Source: Brumimicrobium sp051745635 (lineage in GTDB: Bacteria; Bacteroidota; Bacteroidia; Flavobacteriales_D; Crocinitomicaceae). From it: 64,000 nucleotides of DNA. The position numbers and the translations under genes were made by a program. Below, in pieces: positions 9,461 to 18,011 of this stretch (its first letter is position 1; every line of letters starts with the position of its first letter). The DNA lies in the NCBI GenBank assembly GCA_051745635.1, contig JBNJEH010000006.1, positions 10,543-74,542 on the forward strand. The letters are read 5' to 3'. Under the pieces are notes generated by a model. The model ran no database searches. It was not told the DNA's origin and saw only the letters and a list, made by a program, of their open reading frames with translations.

Positions 9461-9883
9461 ATGAATTGGGGGAAAGGAATTATTATAGCTTTAATAGCAT
9501 TTATCGGGTTTATCACTACTCTCGCTGTGTTTATGATGAAAGCGAATACGCAACTCGTCAGCGAAGATTATTACCTGCAAGAAATTGAATTTGGCTCAGA
9601 AATCACGGCGCAGTCCAATGCACTTTCGGACGCATCTTCGGTAAAATCAGAGGTTTCAGATGCCGGTGTTTACCTCACCATTGAAACGCCGACAAGCATA
9701 GAAGAAGGATCCATTCATCTTCATCGCCCGAATAATAAAAAACTGGATGTACGGCAACCACTCGAAGGAAAGCATACATTTATTGACAGAACAGCACTCG
9801 AATCCGGAAAATACCGCTTGACGATTGACTGGTTCGATGGTCAGAAACACTATCAACTGCGGAAAGATTTATGGATTCAATAG
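9461..9883 (+). CDS. ccoH: FixH/CcoH family protein
   Basis: A 140-residue membrane-anchored protein involved in cbb3 oxidase assembly. The N-terminal helix (NWGKGIIIALIAFIGF) is followed by the family segment SEDYYLQEIEFG and a periplasmic beta domain. An in-frame ATG at 9431 would overlap ccoG by 20 bases. I choose the ATG at 9461 because MNWGKGI matches the usual FixH start in this phylum. The end overlaps the next gene by 13 bases, showing a tight operon. Confidence 0.88.
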   Translation: MNWGKGIIIALIAFIGFITTLAVFMMKANTQLVSEDYYLQEIEFGSEITAQSNALSDASSVKSEVSDAGVYLTIETPTSIEEGSIHLHRPNNKKLDVRQPLEGKHTFIDRTALESGKYRLTIDWFDGQKHYQLRKDLWIQ

Positions 9884-10653
9884 TTCAAATTGTCTTGCTG
9901 GGACTCTCGTTCGGGTTGGTCACCAATCTTCACTGCATTGGGATGTGCGGTCCTATTGCCATGGCTTTACCTTTGCAGCGAAATTCGAGATGGAAATCTG
10001 CGTTAGGAATAACCACTTACACGCTGGGTAGAAGCGCGGGTTATGCATCACTGGGTATTATCGCCGGTTTCATCGGGCTGAGTGCCGAAACAATGGGCGT
10101 CCTTCAGTGGCTCAGTATCCTTTCCGGAATTTTGATTATCCTGTTCGCTTGGGGCGGTTACTTGAATCAAGTCAAGGGTGCTCCATTCATCCAACGAACA
10201 CTGGTGAAAGGTATGGGACGTTTGATGCAGTCCAAAGGAGGGCGAACGAGGTATGGGAAATTACTGGCAATCGGAATCATCAATGCTTTTCTACCATGTG
10301 GAATGGTGTATATAGCACTTATTACAGCCATCAACACAGGTAGTATCGGAGGATCTGTTGCCCACATGATCAGTTTTGGCGTCGGTACGTTACCGGGCTT
10401 TTTATTTCTCGGTGTCCTCAAAAATTATTTTCAACGCTTTCATTTGTTCAGTCGAAAACTCGTATTGACAACGCTGATTACCATCGTTGGAAGCGCGATG
10501 ATTTTGAGAGGAATGAATCTCGGAATCCCCTATGTAAGCCCCAAAGTTGAAAAGATACTCACCGTTCAGGACAGCGATCCGGAGGCATCCGCGCACCCCG
10601 TCAGCGCAACCATGGAATGTTGTTCTTCTTCTGATAAATGTTCAGAAAAATAG
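9871..10653 (+). CDS. Sulfite exporter TauE/SafE-like membrane protein (DsbD-like transmembrane domain)
   Basis: A 260-residue protein with about six helices. Two conserved cysteine sites lie in membrane segments: NLHCIGMCGPIAMAL near residue 20 and NAFLPCGMVYIAL near 137. Proteins of this type regularly end cbb3 operons in Bacteroidota and are thought to help with metal or thiol transfer during oxidase assembly; direct sulfite export is unlikely here. The C-terminal tail is cysteine-rich (MECCSSSDKCSEK), which could bind copper (inference). It overlaps ccoH, so translation is coupled. Confidence 0.8.
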   Translation: MDSIVQIVLLGLSFGLVTNLHCIGMCGPIAMALPLQRNSRWKSALGITTYTLGRSAGYASLGIIAGFIGLSAETMGVLQWLSILSGILIILFAWGGYLNQVKGAPFIQRTLVKGMGRLMQSKGGRTRYGKLLAIGIINAFLPCGMVYIALITAINTGSIGGSVAHMISFGVGTLPGFLFLGVLKNYFQRFHLFSRKLVLTTLITIVGSAMILRGMNLGIPYVSPKVEKILTVQDSDPEASAHPVSATMECCSSSDKCSEK

Positions 10654-10698
10654 CTGAGGGAATAAAATTTTCAATTAATTTTGGAGGAAAATAGATTT

Positions 10699-11016
10699 AT
10701 GGAAAATCTCGATCAAAATAGTTGGAAAGAGAAATTAAATGCATCCGAAAATGCTGTCTTGCTGGATGTTCGAACCCCTAAAGAATGGGCTGAAGGCATC
10801 ATCCCCGGAGCTGAAAAACTGGACATCATGGACACTGATGCTTTTTTGGAAGCATTGAAAAAGATGGATCAGTCGAAGGAATACTTCGTGTATTGCCGCA
10901 GTGGAAATCGCAGTGGACAAGCTTGCCAGGTGATGGACCAACTCGGTTTTCAGGCAGCCTACAACCTCGAAGGTGGAATCCTGGAGTGGAATGGAGAAAC
11001 AACTTCTGAATCATGA
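10699..11016 (+). CDS. Rhodanese-like single-domain protein
   Basis: A 105-residue rhodanese domain that can carry a persulfide on its active-site cysteine. The catalytic loop is CRSGNRSG with Cys66, and the domain start VLLDVRTPKEW is typical. A TTG at 10681 would give a longer product. I prefer the ATG at 10699, which has an unusual strong purine-rich stretch (GGAGGAAA at 10683-10690) at a plausible ribosome-binding distance. The gene overlaps the next one by ATGA. Together with the DUF2892 protein it is equivalent to a split YgaP (rhodanese plus membrane hairpin). Confidence 0.88.
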   Translation: MENLDQNSWKEKLNASENAVLLDVRTPKEWAEGIIPGAEKLDIMDTDAFLEALKKMDQSKEYFVYCRSGNRSGQACQVMDQLGFQAAYNLEGGILEWNGETTSES

Positions 11017-11225
11017 ATCAAAATTTAAGCAATACAGATCGCATCGTTCGGTTCCTGCTGTTTGTGGTAGCCATTGTCTTATTCGCAGCCGATATCCTGA
11101 CGGGCTGGTTGGCCTACATCGCCGTGATTATTGGAACCATCTTTTTGTTGACCAGCTTGATGAGTTTTTGTCCAATCTATAAAGTTCTCGGCATTTGTAC
11201 TTCGAAAAAAGCTGACCGTCAGTAG
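11013..11225 (+). CDS. DUF2892 (YgaP-type transmembrane) protein
   Basis: A 70-residue protein with the family pattern: a short N-terminal segment NLSNTDRIVRFLLF, two hydrophobic helices forming a hairpin, then FCPIYKVLGICT with two cysteines. In E. coli YgaP this hairpin is fused to a rhodanese domain; here the rhodanese is the preceding overlapping gene, so the two products probably act as one membrane unit. It is the last gene of the cco operon and is followed by a hairpin terminator. Confidence 0.88.
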   Translation: MNQNLSNTDRIVRFLLFVVAIVLFAADILTGWLAYIAVIIGTIFLLTSLMSFCPIYKVLGICTSKKADRQ

Positions 11226-11314
11226 TCCTTAGCACTATTCACAGCTCTGTGAACTTCTGAAAGTTATCGATACCGCAACGGCTGGATTTGATTGAATCAT
11301 GCTGATCGCAAAAA

Positions 11315-11344
11315 AAAATGGCGCACTTCTCAGTACACCATTTT
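11315..11344. terminator. Likely bidirectional terminator between the cco operon and the DUF1573 gene
   Basis: AAAATGG (11315-11321) and CCATTTT (11338-11344) are exact inverted repeats flanked by A and T runs, placed between convergent transcription units. The loop of 16 bases is longish, so confidence is moderate. Confidence 0.5.
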
Positions 11345-11379
11345 AATTCTAAAGATCATTTCATATTGAACGAAACGAG

Positions 11380-11898
11380 CTACTCCTCTACTTTTCCTTT
11401 GATGTTAACGCGTTTCGTCGAGCCAGGTATGTTTGCAGTGACGGTAACTGTTTTTGTGATTGGGCTGCCCGCCTGATTCGGTTTAGAGGTAAACGTAACT
11501 TCCAGTTCACCTTCTTCTCCAGGCATAATTGGTTCTTCTGGTTTGCGAGGAACCGTACATCCACAAGAAGCTTTTGCATCGTCAATCATGAGTGGCTTAT
11601 CACCCGTATTTTTTACAGTAAAGATAGTCGAAACGGGCTCTTCCTTCGGAATTGAACCAAAATCATGTGTAGCCGGAGACAATTCCATCGTCGTCTGATT
11701 CTCCTTACGCTCTTCTTCTTCTTTTTCTTTCTGTTTGCCGCGTTCTTCCGCTCGTCCTTTCAACGCCTCTTCATTTTCAGAGCCTGCCGCGAGTTTCGAT
11801 CGTTTTTCGCCATCTTTAGCTTCGATATCAACATCCGATTCATTCGTACAAGACATCGACAGGGCGATCACAGAAAACATCAAAATTAATTTCTTCAT
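11380..11898 (-). CDS. DUF1573 lipoprotein
   Basis: A 172-residue predicted lipoprotein: signal sequence ending LSMSC (Cys17), then a highly charged Lys/Glu linker (about residues 30-70), then a DUF1573 beta-sandwich domain with the hallmark THDFGSIPK and ASCGCTVP. The family is very common in Bacteroidota envelopes, but its molecular function is not established. It is a monocistronic-looking gene with a recognisable -7 promoter element just upstream. Confidence 0.9.
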   Translation of the reverse strand: MKKLILMFSVIALSMSCTNESDVDIEAKDGEKRSKLAAGSENEEALKGRAEERGKQKEKEEEERKENQTTMELSPATHDFGSIPKEEPVSTIFTVKNTGDKPLMIDDAKASCGCTVPRKPEEPIMPGEEGELEVTFTSKPNQAGSPITKTVTVTANIPGSTKRVNIKGKVEE

Positions 11899-11920
11899 TG
11901 CTTTTAAATTTTAGTTTTTA

Positions 11921-11928
11921 CAAATATA
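11921..11928 (-). promoter_or_regulatory. -7 promoter element for the DUF1573 gene
   Basis: On the minus strand the sequence is TATATTTG, an exact match to the Bacteroidota TAnnTTTG -7 consensus, 22 bases before the start codon. A TTTG is present upstream but only 10 bases away, shorter than the usual 17-23, so the -33 half is weak. Confidence 0.45.
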
Positions 11929-11992
11929 AAAAATGGTTCAAACTTAAGATAGATTCTAAAAATTGAATCTCATCAAAAACTTTAGCCCTACC

Positions 11993-13573
11993 TTAATCCG
12001 CAACTAATTCCATATCGTTGTATTTACCATTTTTGAGCGTCCTGTATGCCTTCATAAACGCTTCATTCTTGACGTTGTAGATTTCGTAAAAAGCTGAGTA
12101 ATCCCAAATATTCTGGGCGATAAATGCTTTGAGTCGAATCTGCATTAAGTCCTTACTTATCGCATAATCCTCTTCCACAAACGCCAAACTCGAATCTTCT
12201 TTTACCGCATAGTCAAAAAATGACTGCATAAAGGCTTCATCTGTTTTAAAGTCTTCTTTGAATCCCTGAACATCGCCGTACGCTTCCATAATTTCATCCC
12301 GTTCTGAGTTGGCAAATTCCAGTGAAAATCCATTAAAAACACCACTTCGCGATAATTTCTTGTAATATTCAGAATATTCAAGGGTATCCAGCGGTACAAA
12401 TACGTCCGGCATAATTCCACCTCCACCGTATACATTCCGACCTTTCTTTAACGTTTTGTGAACGAGTGAATCGGGCAAATCAATGCTGTCGCGGTGCATC
12501 ATTTCACCATGTTCATAACGATCCATATAATCGCTTCGATACGCTTTGAGATCATCGTAGGGTTTCTGGATAAAACGGCCACTCGGCGTATAATACCGCG
12601 CGATGGTCAATCGCAGTTGACCACCATCTGAGAGTTCGATGGGACGCTGCACCAATCCTTTTCCGAATGAACGACGTCCTACGATTAGTCCGCGGTCCCA
12701 ATCCTGAATCGCACCAGCGAGTATTTCACTGGCAGATGCTGAAGCTTCATCAATTAACATGACCAAACGGCCTTCCTCAAAATCTCCTTTTTCATCCGCT
12801 TTTAATTCACTTTTTGGCTGTCTGCGTCCTTCCGAATAAACAATGAGTTTTTCATCTGAAAGAAATTCATCTGCTACGTGTTTGGCGCCGTACAACAATC
12901 CTCCGCCATTGCCCTGGAGGTCAAACACCAGGTCTTTCATCCCTTGCTTTTTGAGCGCTTTTAATGCTTCGTCCACCTCATCTTCCGTGGTGCGCGAAAA
13001 ATTCGTCAGCTTGATGTATCCCGTTTGATCGTCTACCATATAAGCACTGACCACAGAGTTTACGGGGATTTTATCGCGCTTGATCGTAAAATCCAGCAGT
13101 TCTCCTTTACCGCGTTTGATCTTCACTTTTACTTTCGTTCCTTTTTCACCGAGGAGGCGCTCGCGTACACCTGAATTGCGCAAACCAACACCAGCAACGT
13201 TTTCACCATCAATTTCAATGATTTGATCACCAGCCTGAATACCGAGTTTTTCCGAAGGTCCGCCCGGAATTGGATTGACCACCAATAACGTATCTTTCAA
13301 TATATTGAAGCGCACGCCAATCCCTTCAAAGCTGCCGTTGATGCGTTCATTGGCCTGTTGAACCTCTTCTGCGGGAATGTATGTAGAATGCGGATCGAGC
13401 TCCTCGAGCATCGCATTGATCGCCGCTTCACTGATCTTTTTGCTGGGCACCTCATCCACGTACATTCGCTCTGCGTAGGTAAATACTTCGTATAATCTGC
13501 GCATGTCCGGATCATCCTGAGAAAAAACAAGATGAATAGAAAAGATAAAAACGATATAAAATAATTTTTTCAT
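11993..13573 (-). CDS. S41 family C-terminal processing peptidase
   Basis: A 526-residue secreted or periplasmic serine protease of the Ctp/Tsp type. Domains in order: signal peptide (MKKLFYIVFIFSIHLVFSQ), N-terminal helical region, PDZ domain (about 90-170, GIGVRFN to IEIDGENVAGVGLRN), then the S41 domain. The Ser-Lys pair is visible as EASASASE (near 285) and FGKGLVQ (near 310). The C-terminal extension contains a long helical region. An ATG six codons upstream exists (13591), but MKKLF gives a clean signal peptide. It probably trims or degrades envelope proteins. Confidence 0.92.
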   Translation of the reverse strand: MKKLFYIVFIFSIHLVFSQDDPDMRRLYEVFTYAERMYVDEVPSKKISEAAINAMLEELDPHSTYIPAEEVQQANERINGSFEGIGVRFNILKDTLLVVNPIPGGPSEKLGIQAGDQIIEIDGENVAGVGLRNSGVRERLLGEKGTKVKVKIKRGKGELLDFTIKRDKIPVNSVVSAYMVDDQTGYIKLTNFSRTTEDEVDEALKALKKQGMKDLVFDLQGNGGGLLYGAKHVADEFLSDEKLIVYSEGRRQPKSELKADEKGDFEEGRLVMLIDEASASASEILAGAIQDWDRGLIVGRRSFGKGLVQRPIELSDGGQLRLTIARYYTPSGRFIQKPYDDLKAYRSDYMDRYEHGEMMHRDSIDLPDSLVHKTLKKGRNVYGGGGIMPDVFVPLDTLEYSEYYKKLSRSGVFNGFSLEFANSERDEIMEAYGDVQGFKEDFKTDEAFMQSFFDYAVKEDSSLAFVEEDYAISKDLMQIRLKAFIAQNIWDYSAFYEIYNVKNEAFMKAYRTLKNGKYNDMELVAD

Positions 13574-13599
13574 AGTATAACTTTTGCACAATTCCTGAA

Positions 13600-13630
13600 C
13601 AAAAATAAGTCCAAAAACGCTTGCTCTAAA
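13600..13630 (-). promoter_or_regulatory. Promoter of the S41 peptidase gene
   Basis: On the minus strand TTTA (13627-13630), 19 bases, then TATTTTTG (13600-13607). This fits the Bacteroidota TTTG/TAnnTTTG pattern with one mismatch at -33. It ends 26 bases before the chosen start codon. Confidence 0.45.
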
Positions 13631-13900
13631 TGAGAACGCACAATATAATGAAATGTTTGGTGAAGTAATTACAAAAATGTTCTAAAATAGTAAATGAATG
13701 AAATCAACACTGCAATTAGAGTTGCCAAAACATTTGTTCCCAACAACTTGATCGAATTTGAAAACAATTATTCAACACTGGTTTGTTGAATGAAACTTAA
13801 AAGCCCATACATTTCAATCTGATAATTCCATTACTTAGCGTTTGCGTACCAATATTAGATGGATTGAGTGGCAATTTAGTCCGTTGGCGATAAACATAAT
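13631..13900. other. Divergent intergenic region, nothing further recognised
   Basis: AT-rich DNA between the S41 peptidase and NlpC/P60 genes. No open frame with coding character and no repeat was seen apart from the S41 promoter at its left edge. Confidence 0.4.
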
Positions 13901-14848
13901 ATGAAAAGCAGCAAAATCAATCTTCGCGTTTTTGTAATCAATGGGTTACTCCTTTTGATATTCGTCCCCCTTTTGCATCATCGCGGGCATGCCCAGGTAC
14001 TCGCTTTCGATCAGCTGGAAATACGCTACGACCAGGGGCACTACAGAAGTGTCTATAAAAAAGCCCGGAGGTTGCTCGACAAACCGGATTACGACTTTTC
14101 CTTGATTCCTAACTATTATTTGGCATTGGCCAAGCTGCAGCTCGCTCAAAATGAAGGCTGGCTAAGGCGCCATAAATACGCCATTATCGAAGCAAGACGC
14201 ACTTTTGAACGAATGCAGCGCACGCACGAAGGAAGAGCAGTACTAGAAACGCACCAGTATGAAGTGAGTGCCTTAAAAAAGGATTTGAGGTCCTGGTTAG
14301 AAACACTCAAAGATAAAGGGAAGAAAGACCGTTTCGATTTAGTTCAGCATCTTATCAACGACCTCTTTGCTGACGTCCCGGAAGTGACCTCGCTACCCGA
14401 AGACAAGGCAACATCAGTACCGACCGAAAAAATTGAACTTGAACCACAATCGACTACTGAATCCAGTGTGCGCAGTCAATTGTTGAGTCGGGGCGAAGAA
14501 CTCCTCGGCGTACCCTACAAATGGGCGGGAGAAACCCCGGAAGGATTTGACTGCAGTGGATTTACGCGATATTTGATGACGACGGAACTCAATCAAAGCA
14601 TCGATCGGCGGGCCGCAGATCAATATAAATCGGCAAAGAAAATCAAGCGCAAGCATGTTCAGCCCGGCGATTTTGTTTTTTTCGACAATGGAAGTGGCAT
14701 TTCACATGTTGGCATCGTTTACTCAACGAACAACGGAAGTATTCAAATGATTCACGCAAGTTCTTCTGTGGGCATTTCTATCGTCGACATCTATCAATCT
14801 TCCTACTGGAGAAGCCGAATAGCAGGCTTTGGAACCTATTTTGATTGA
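13901..14848 (+). CDS. NlpC/P60 family cell-wall endopeptidase
   Basis: A 315-residue exported protein. A signal-anchor-like helix at residues 8-32 is followed by a helical TPR-like region (about 35-150), a Pro/Thr-rich linker, and a C-terminal NlpC/P60 cysteine peptidase domain (about 190-315). The catalytic triad is visible: FDCSGF (Cys218), SHVGIVY (His269) and MIHASSS (His285). Such enzymes cleave peptide cross-links or stem peptides in peptidoglycan. It stands alone between minus-strand genes. Confidence 0.9.
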   Translation: MKSSKINLRVFVINGLLLLIFVPLLHHRGHAQVLAFDQLEIRYDQGHYRSVYKKARRLLDKPDYDFSLIPNYYLALAKLQLAQNEGWLRRHKYAIIEARRTFERMQRTHEGRAVLETHQYEVSALKKDLRSWLETLKDKGKKDRFDLVQHLINDLFADVPEVTSLPEDKATSVPTEKIELEPQSTTESSVRSQLLSRGEELLGVPYKWAGETPEGFDCSGFTRYLMTTELNQSIDRRAADQYKSAKKIKRKHVQPGDFVFFDNGSGISHVGIVYSTNNGSIQMIHASSSVGISIVDIYQSSYWRSRIAGFGTYFD

Positions 14849-14852
14849 TGAT

Positions 14853-15401
14853 TTATACTTGTCCCATTTTTTTGAGGTCGATCAGTTTGAATAAAATAGA
14901 TAAAGTGATAAAACTGGCAAAGATGATATGTGCAGTGTAAGAAAAAGGATCAAAAAGCTGAAATAAAACATTGACACTCAATCCCAGCAGTATCAAAAAG
15001 GACAACATCAGCAACAGGTCTGAAAATCGTGCCTTGAGACGTCCCGAGACCAAGCGGTTCAACAACAGAAGATCGACAGCTATAAGCAATAGTATAGCAG
15101 CAAAGTAATACTCCCAGAGCGATTCAAAAACAGCTGTATCAAAAACCCCTATGAACGGTACGGAGAAAAGAAAAAGGTTAAACAGCGCAAAAATCAGCAG
15201 AAAAGAGCGGTTACTGTTGGCACGACGCGCCATTCTAACCGATTGCAAACAAAGAAACGCCGTTCCACTGAGAATCCAGTATTGCGTATAATGCAAAACG
15301 TTTAGCGGCTGCACAAGGATCGCTATACTGATCGACAGGAACAACAGAAAAAAGATAACCAGGAAAACCTGAATGATTAAACTATTTTTTTTGAGCGCCA
15401 T
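14853..15401 (-). CDS. Hypothetical multi-pass membrane protein
   Basis: A 182-residue, very hydrophobic protein with about six predicted helices separated by short basic loops (for example RMARRANSNR and RLKARFSD). No family signature is recognisable. It ends four bases from the stop of the NlpC/P60 gene in convergent orientation and is divergent from the flippase gene. The long clean frame and membrane composition support a real gene; function is unknown. Confidence 0.65.
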   Translation of the reverse strand: MALKKNSLIIQVFLVIFFLLFLSISIAILVQPLNVLHYTQYWILSGTAFLCLQSVRMARRANSNRSFLLIFALFNLFLFSVPFIGVFDTAVFESLWEYYFAAILLLIAVDLLLLNRLVSGRLKARFSDLLLMLSFLILLGLSVNVLFQLFDPFSYTAHIIFASFITLSILFKLIDLKKMGQV

Positions 15402-15471
15402 GGTTTGTATATAAATTTGGTCAAACTACTATCAACCACGAAAATAACAAAATACATTTTGAAAATTGATT

Positions 15472-15505
15472 TTTAGCCATGAACTTGTCTATATTGTTAT
15501 TTTTG
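15472..15505 (+). promoter_or_regulatory. Promoter upstream of the flippase gene
   Basis: TTTA (15472-15475), 22 bases, TATTTTTG (15498-15505), then GAG before a leader of about 30 bases to the ATG at 15537. The -7 element matches the Bacteroidota consensus exactly. It probably drives the flippase-sulfotransferase-glycosyltransferase group. Confidence 0.5.
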
Positions 15506-15536
15506 GAGCTCTAAAGGATAAATAGTTGCTGTCGAT

Positions 15537-17018
15537 ATGGGCATAATTGAACGACAAAGTATAAAAGGGAGTCTGGTAAATTACACCGGGGTCATTATTG
15601 GCTTTTTTGCCACGCTCTTTATTTATCCGCTCGATTGGGAATTATACGGCACCATTCAATATTGGCTATCCAGTGCCATTATTTTAACACCCATTTTGCG
15701 TCAGGGCAGTACGGCGCTCATCAATAAATTTTATCCGTATTTTAAGAAAAACAACATTAAAGGCGTCCTGGGACTTGTCCTGATCATTTCCACATTGACG
15801 ATCGTAGCAATGTCATTGTTGCTGTTAGTGTTCATTTTTGTTTTCAAGGAATTTTCATTTATTCAACAATTTAACATTCAATCGCAGTCTGTCGTCTATA
15901 TTTATTTGTTGGCAGTCGTCATGATTTACTTTACAATATTTCAACTGCACGCTGCGAATATTCGAAGAATTGTAGTACCTGAAATTATTACGAGAATTGG
16001 TTTCAAGTTGTTTTTGATTTTACTCGTCGTTTCTTCCTACTTTGGTGTACTTGACAGTGAATGGACCGGCGTCCTGCTGATATTATTCTACCTGTTGGCG
16101 ATCATCGCGATGTATTTTTATCTAATCATTCTGGGAGGATTAGACATCAGCGGATGGAGCTGGAAACGCTTACCGCGCTCAGTAAAAAAACAATTTTTCA
16201 GTTTTTGGATTTTCGGGGGACTGAACTACCTCGGCATACTACTCGCCTATAAAATCGATATATTCATGATTGGGACACTTGTAGACAAAGTCTCCGTCGG
16301 ATATTACAGCACATTTTTGTTTATGATTAACCTCATGATTATCCCAATGTCTTCTATCAATCAAATTAGCAGACCTATTGTTTCCGAGAGCTTTGAAAAT
16401 GAAGACATATCTCAAATAGCGCTGATTTATAAAAAAAGCTCAAACAGTTTGATGGCAGTTGGAACGATTATCTTTCTGTTCATTTGGCTCAATATCTATT
16501 TTGTGTTGGATTTCATGCGAAATGGTGACGACTTGTTACCTTTTGTGTATTCTGCACTTTTCCTGGGACTTTCAAAGATTTTTGATCTCATGACGAGCAT
16601 TAACAACGTCATTATTGTTTATTCAAAATACTACAGGTACAACCTCCTGTTTTTGTTTTTACTCGCTATTGTTAACATCGCTTTAAACCTATGGCTAATC
16701 GAAGATTATGGTATTACAGGAGCTGCAATAGCCACGAGTGCTTCTCTTTTTATTCTAAATGGAATAAAGACGATCTTTATATACAAAGTACTCGGCATTC
16801 ATCCTTTTTCAAAAAAATCATTGTACATTTCGATCACATTAACAGTAGGATTGGTTCTTGTGAGCTTTTTTCAAAGCCTCGTTATCGTCAATGGTCTTAC
16901 AAGTGCCATTATCTATTCTTTATTATTAGGAAGCATTTGCTTTCCCCTATTTTACAGAATGAAGTTTTCCGAAGAATTAAACAACATGCTGGACAAACTT
17001 CTGCGTCGATTAAAATAA
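15537..17018 (+). CDS. Oligosaccharide flippase / polysaccharide biosynthesis membrane protein (Wzx-like)
   Basis: A 493-residue integral membrane protein with about twelve to fourteen helices and the overall character of MATE-superfamily polysaccharide transporters, which flip lipid-linked oligosaccharides across the inner membrane. Typical family segments include the N-terminal GSLVNYTGVIIGF, the mid-protein YKIDIFMIGTLVDKVSVGYY, and a C-terminal GITGAAIATS. It is followed at 35 bases by two sulfotransferases and a glycosyltransferase, so it probably exports a sulfated surface glycan (inference from context). The substrate cannot be read from sequence. Confidence 0.85.
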   Translation: MGIIERQSIKGSLVNYTGVIIGFFATLFIYPLDWELYGTIQYWLSSAIILTPILRQGSTALINKFYPYFKKNNIKGVLGLVLIISTLTIVAMSLLLLVFIFVFKEFSFIQQFNIQSQSVVYIYLLAVVMIYFTIFQLHAANIRRIVVPEIITRIGFKLFLILLVVSSYFGVLDSEWTGVLLILFYLLAIIAMYFYLIILGGLDISGWSWKRLPRSVKKQFFSFWIFGGLNYLGILLAYKIDIFMIGTLVDKVSVGYYSTFLFMINLMIIPMSSINQISRPIVSESFENEDISQIALIYKKSSNSLMAVGTIIFLFIWLNIYFVLDFMRNGDDLLPFVYSALFLGLSKIFDLMTSINNVIIVYSKYYRYNLLFLFLLAIVNIALNLWLIEDYGITGAAIATSASLFILNGIKTIFIYKVLGIHPFSKKSLYISITLTVGLVLVSFFQSLVIVNGLTSAIIYSLLLGSICFPLFYRMKFSEELNNMLDKLLRRLK

Positions 17019-17053
17019 ATTGAATTATATTAATGTTCGTGAAAAGCTTTTAA

Positions 17054-18010
17054 ATGAGTACACCTTCAAGGAAAATTATTTTATTTGGCTTACCCCGAAG
17101 CGGAACTACATGGTTATCTGAGTTATTGTCCTGCGACAACAATTTTCGGCTGGTCCACGAACCCGACAACGAGGCAAATTCATTCCTGGGGCTTGTATTT
17201 AAAGCTGGCCTGCATCGCTACCCCTATTTTAATCAAACTGCGACCGACGAAAACTATAAAAAATTGTTCTCGTTAGCTTTGAACTTCACTATTCATGAAA
17301 ATTCCAGCATCGGAAATAAGCTATGTTTTAAGCTATCGGGTATGAACATGCAAAAGGTTCAGGAAAACTTAAGCAACTATGGAACGGGATATAAAAATCC
17401 ATCAAAGTTGTGGGAGGTTATGGCCAACACATTTGTGAAAGGAAAAAAAAGCAATCGCGATGTAATTGTAAAATCTGTTCATGGGTTTCTCAGCATTCCA
17501 TTTTTGATCCGCGCACTCGATTTCACACCGGTATTTATTTTTCGCAATCCACTGAATATTTACTCCAGTTACGTCACTTTGAATATGCCTGATCAAGACC
17601 GAAAACTTTACGATAGACATCAATTGCTCGAGGATTTTAATATACCTTCTATCAATCCCGGAGAAAGAGACGCAGCATTTATCGCTGGATATCAAATTGG
17701 TGGATTTTATAAAGTGATACAGGCTTATTGCGACCAATTCAGTTCCATTGTTGCAATCGATTATGAAGATTTAATGACTTCCCCGGAAGTAAAGGTACCT
17801 CCTATTTTTGATCAATTGGGAATTCCCTACTCAAAAGACACGGAAAAATTCATGCTTTCCAAGTTTAAGCGAGGTGCTGGATATGAAACGAATAGGACGC
17901 CGGAAAATCAGCTTCAGGTCTATAAAAAACGTTTGTCAAAAAACGAAATTGATAGTTTTATTGAAGGCTACAGGTACGCAAAAGGAGAAGTGGATTTTAA
18001 GATTTATTAA
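17054..18010 (+). CDS. Sulfotransferase (PAPS-dependent), first copy
   Basis: A 318-residue cytoplasmic enzyme predicted to transfer sulfate from PAPS to a carbohydrate or similar acceptor. The 5'-phosphosulfate loop is GLPRSGTTW at about residues 12-20, and the 3'-phosphate binding region is FIFRNPLNIYSSY near 160-172, both standard for the P-loop sulfotransferase fold. It sits one base before the second sulfotransferase and behind a flippase. The acceptor is not known. The two sulfotransferases share only the cofactor motifs, so they probably act on different positions or sugars. Confidence 0.88.
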   Translation: MSTPSRKIILFGLPRSGTTWLSELLSCDNNFRLVHEPDNEANSFLGLVFKAGLHRYPYFNQTATDENYKKLFSLALNFTIHENSSIGNKLCFKLSGMNMQKVQENLSNYGTGYKNPSKLWEVMANTFVKGKKSNRDVIVKSVHGFLSIPFLIRALDFTPVFIFRNPLNIYSSYVTLNMPDQDRKLYDRHQLLEDFNIPSINPGERDAAFIAGYQIGGFYKVIQAYCDQFSSIVAIDYEDLMTSPEVKVPPIFDQLGIPYSKDTEKFMLSKFKRGAGYETNRTPENQLQVYKKRLSKNEIDSFIEGYRYAKGEVDFKIY

Positions 18011-18011
18011 A

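Noticed and set aside
13592..13900. Possible gene in the divergent spacer
   Set aside because: All frames are interrupted and the composition is typical AT-rich intergenic DNA.
17808..18011. Upstream start for the second sulfotransferase
   Set aside because: The extra 68 codons overlap the first sulfotransferase in another frame and would displace the PAPS loop from its usual N-terminal position.
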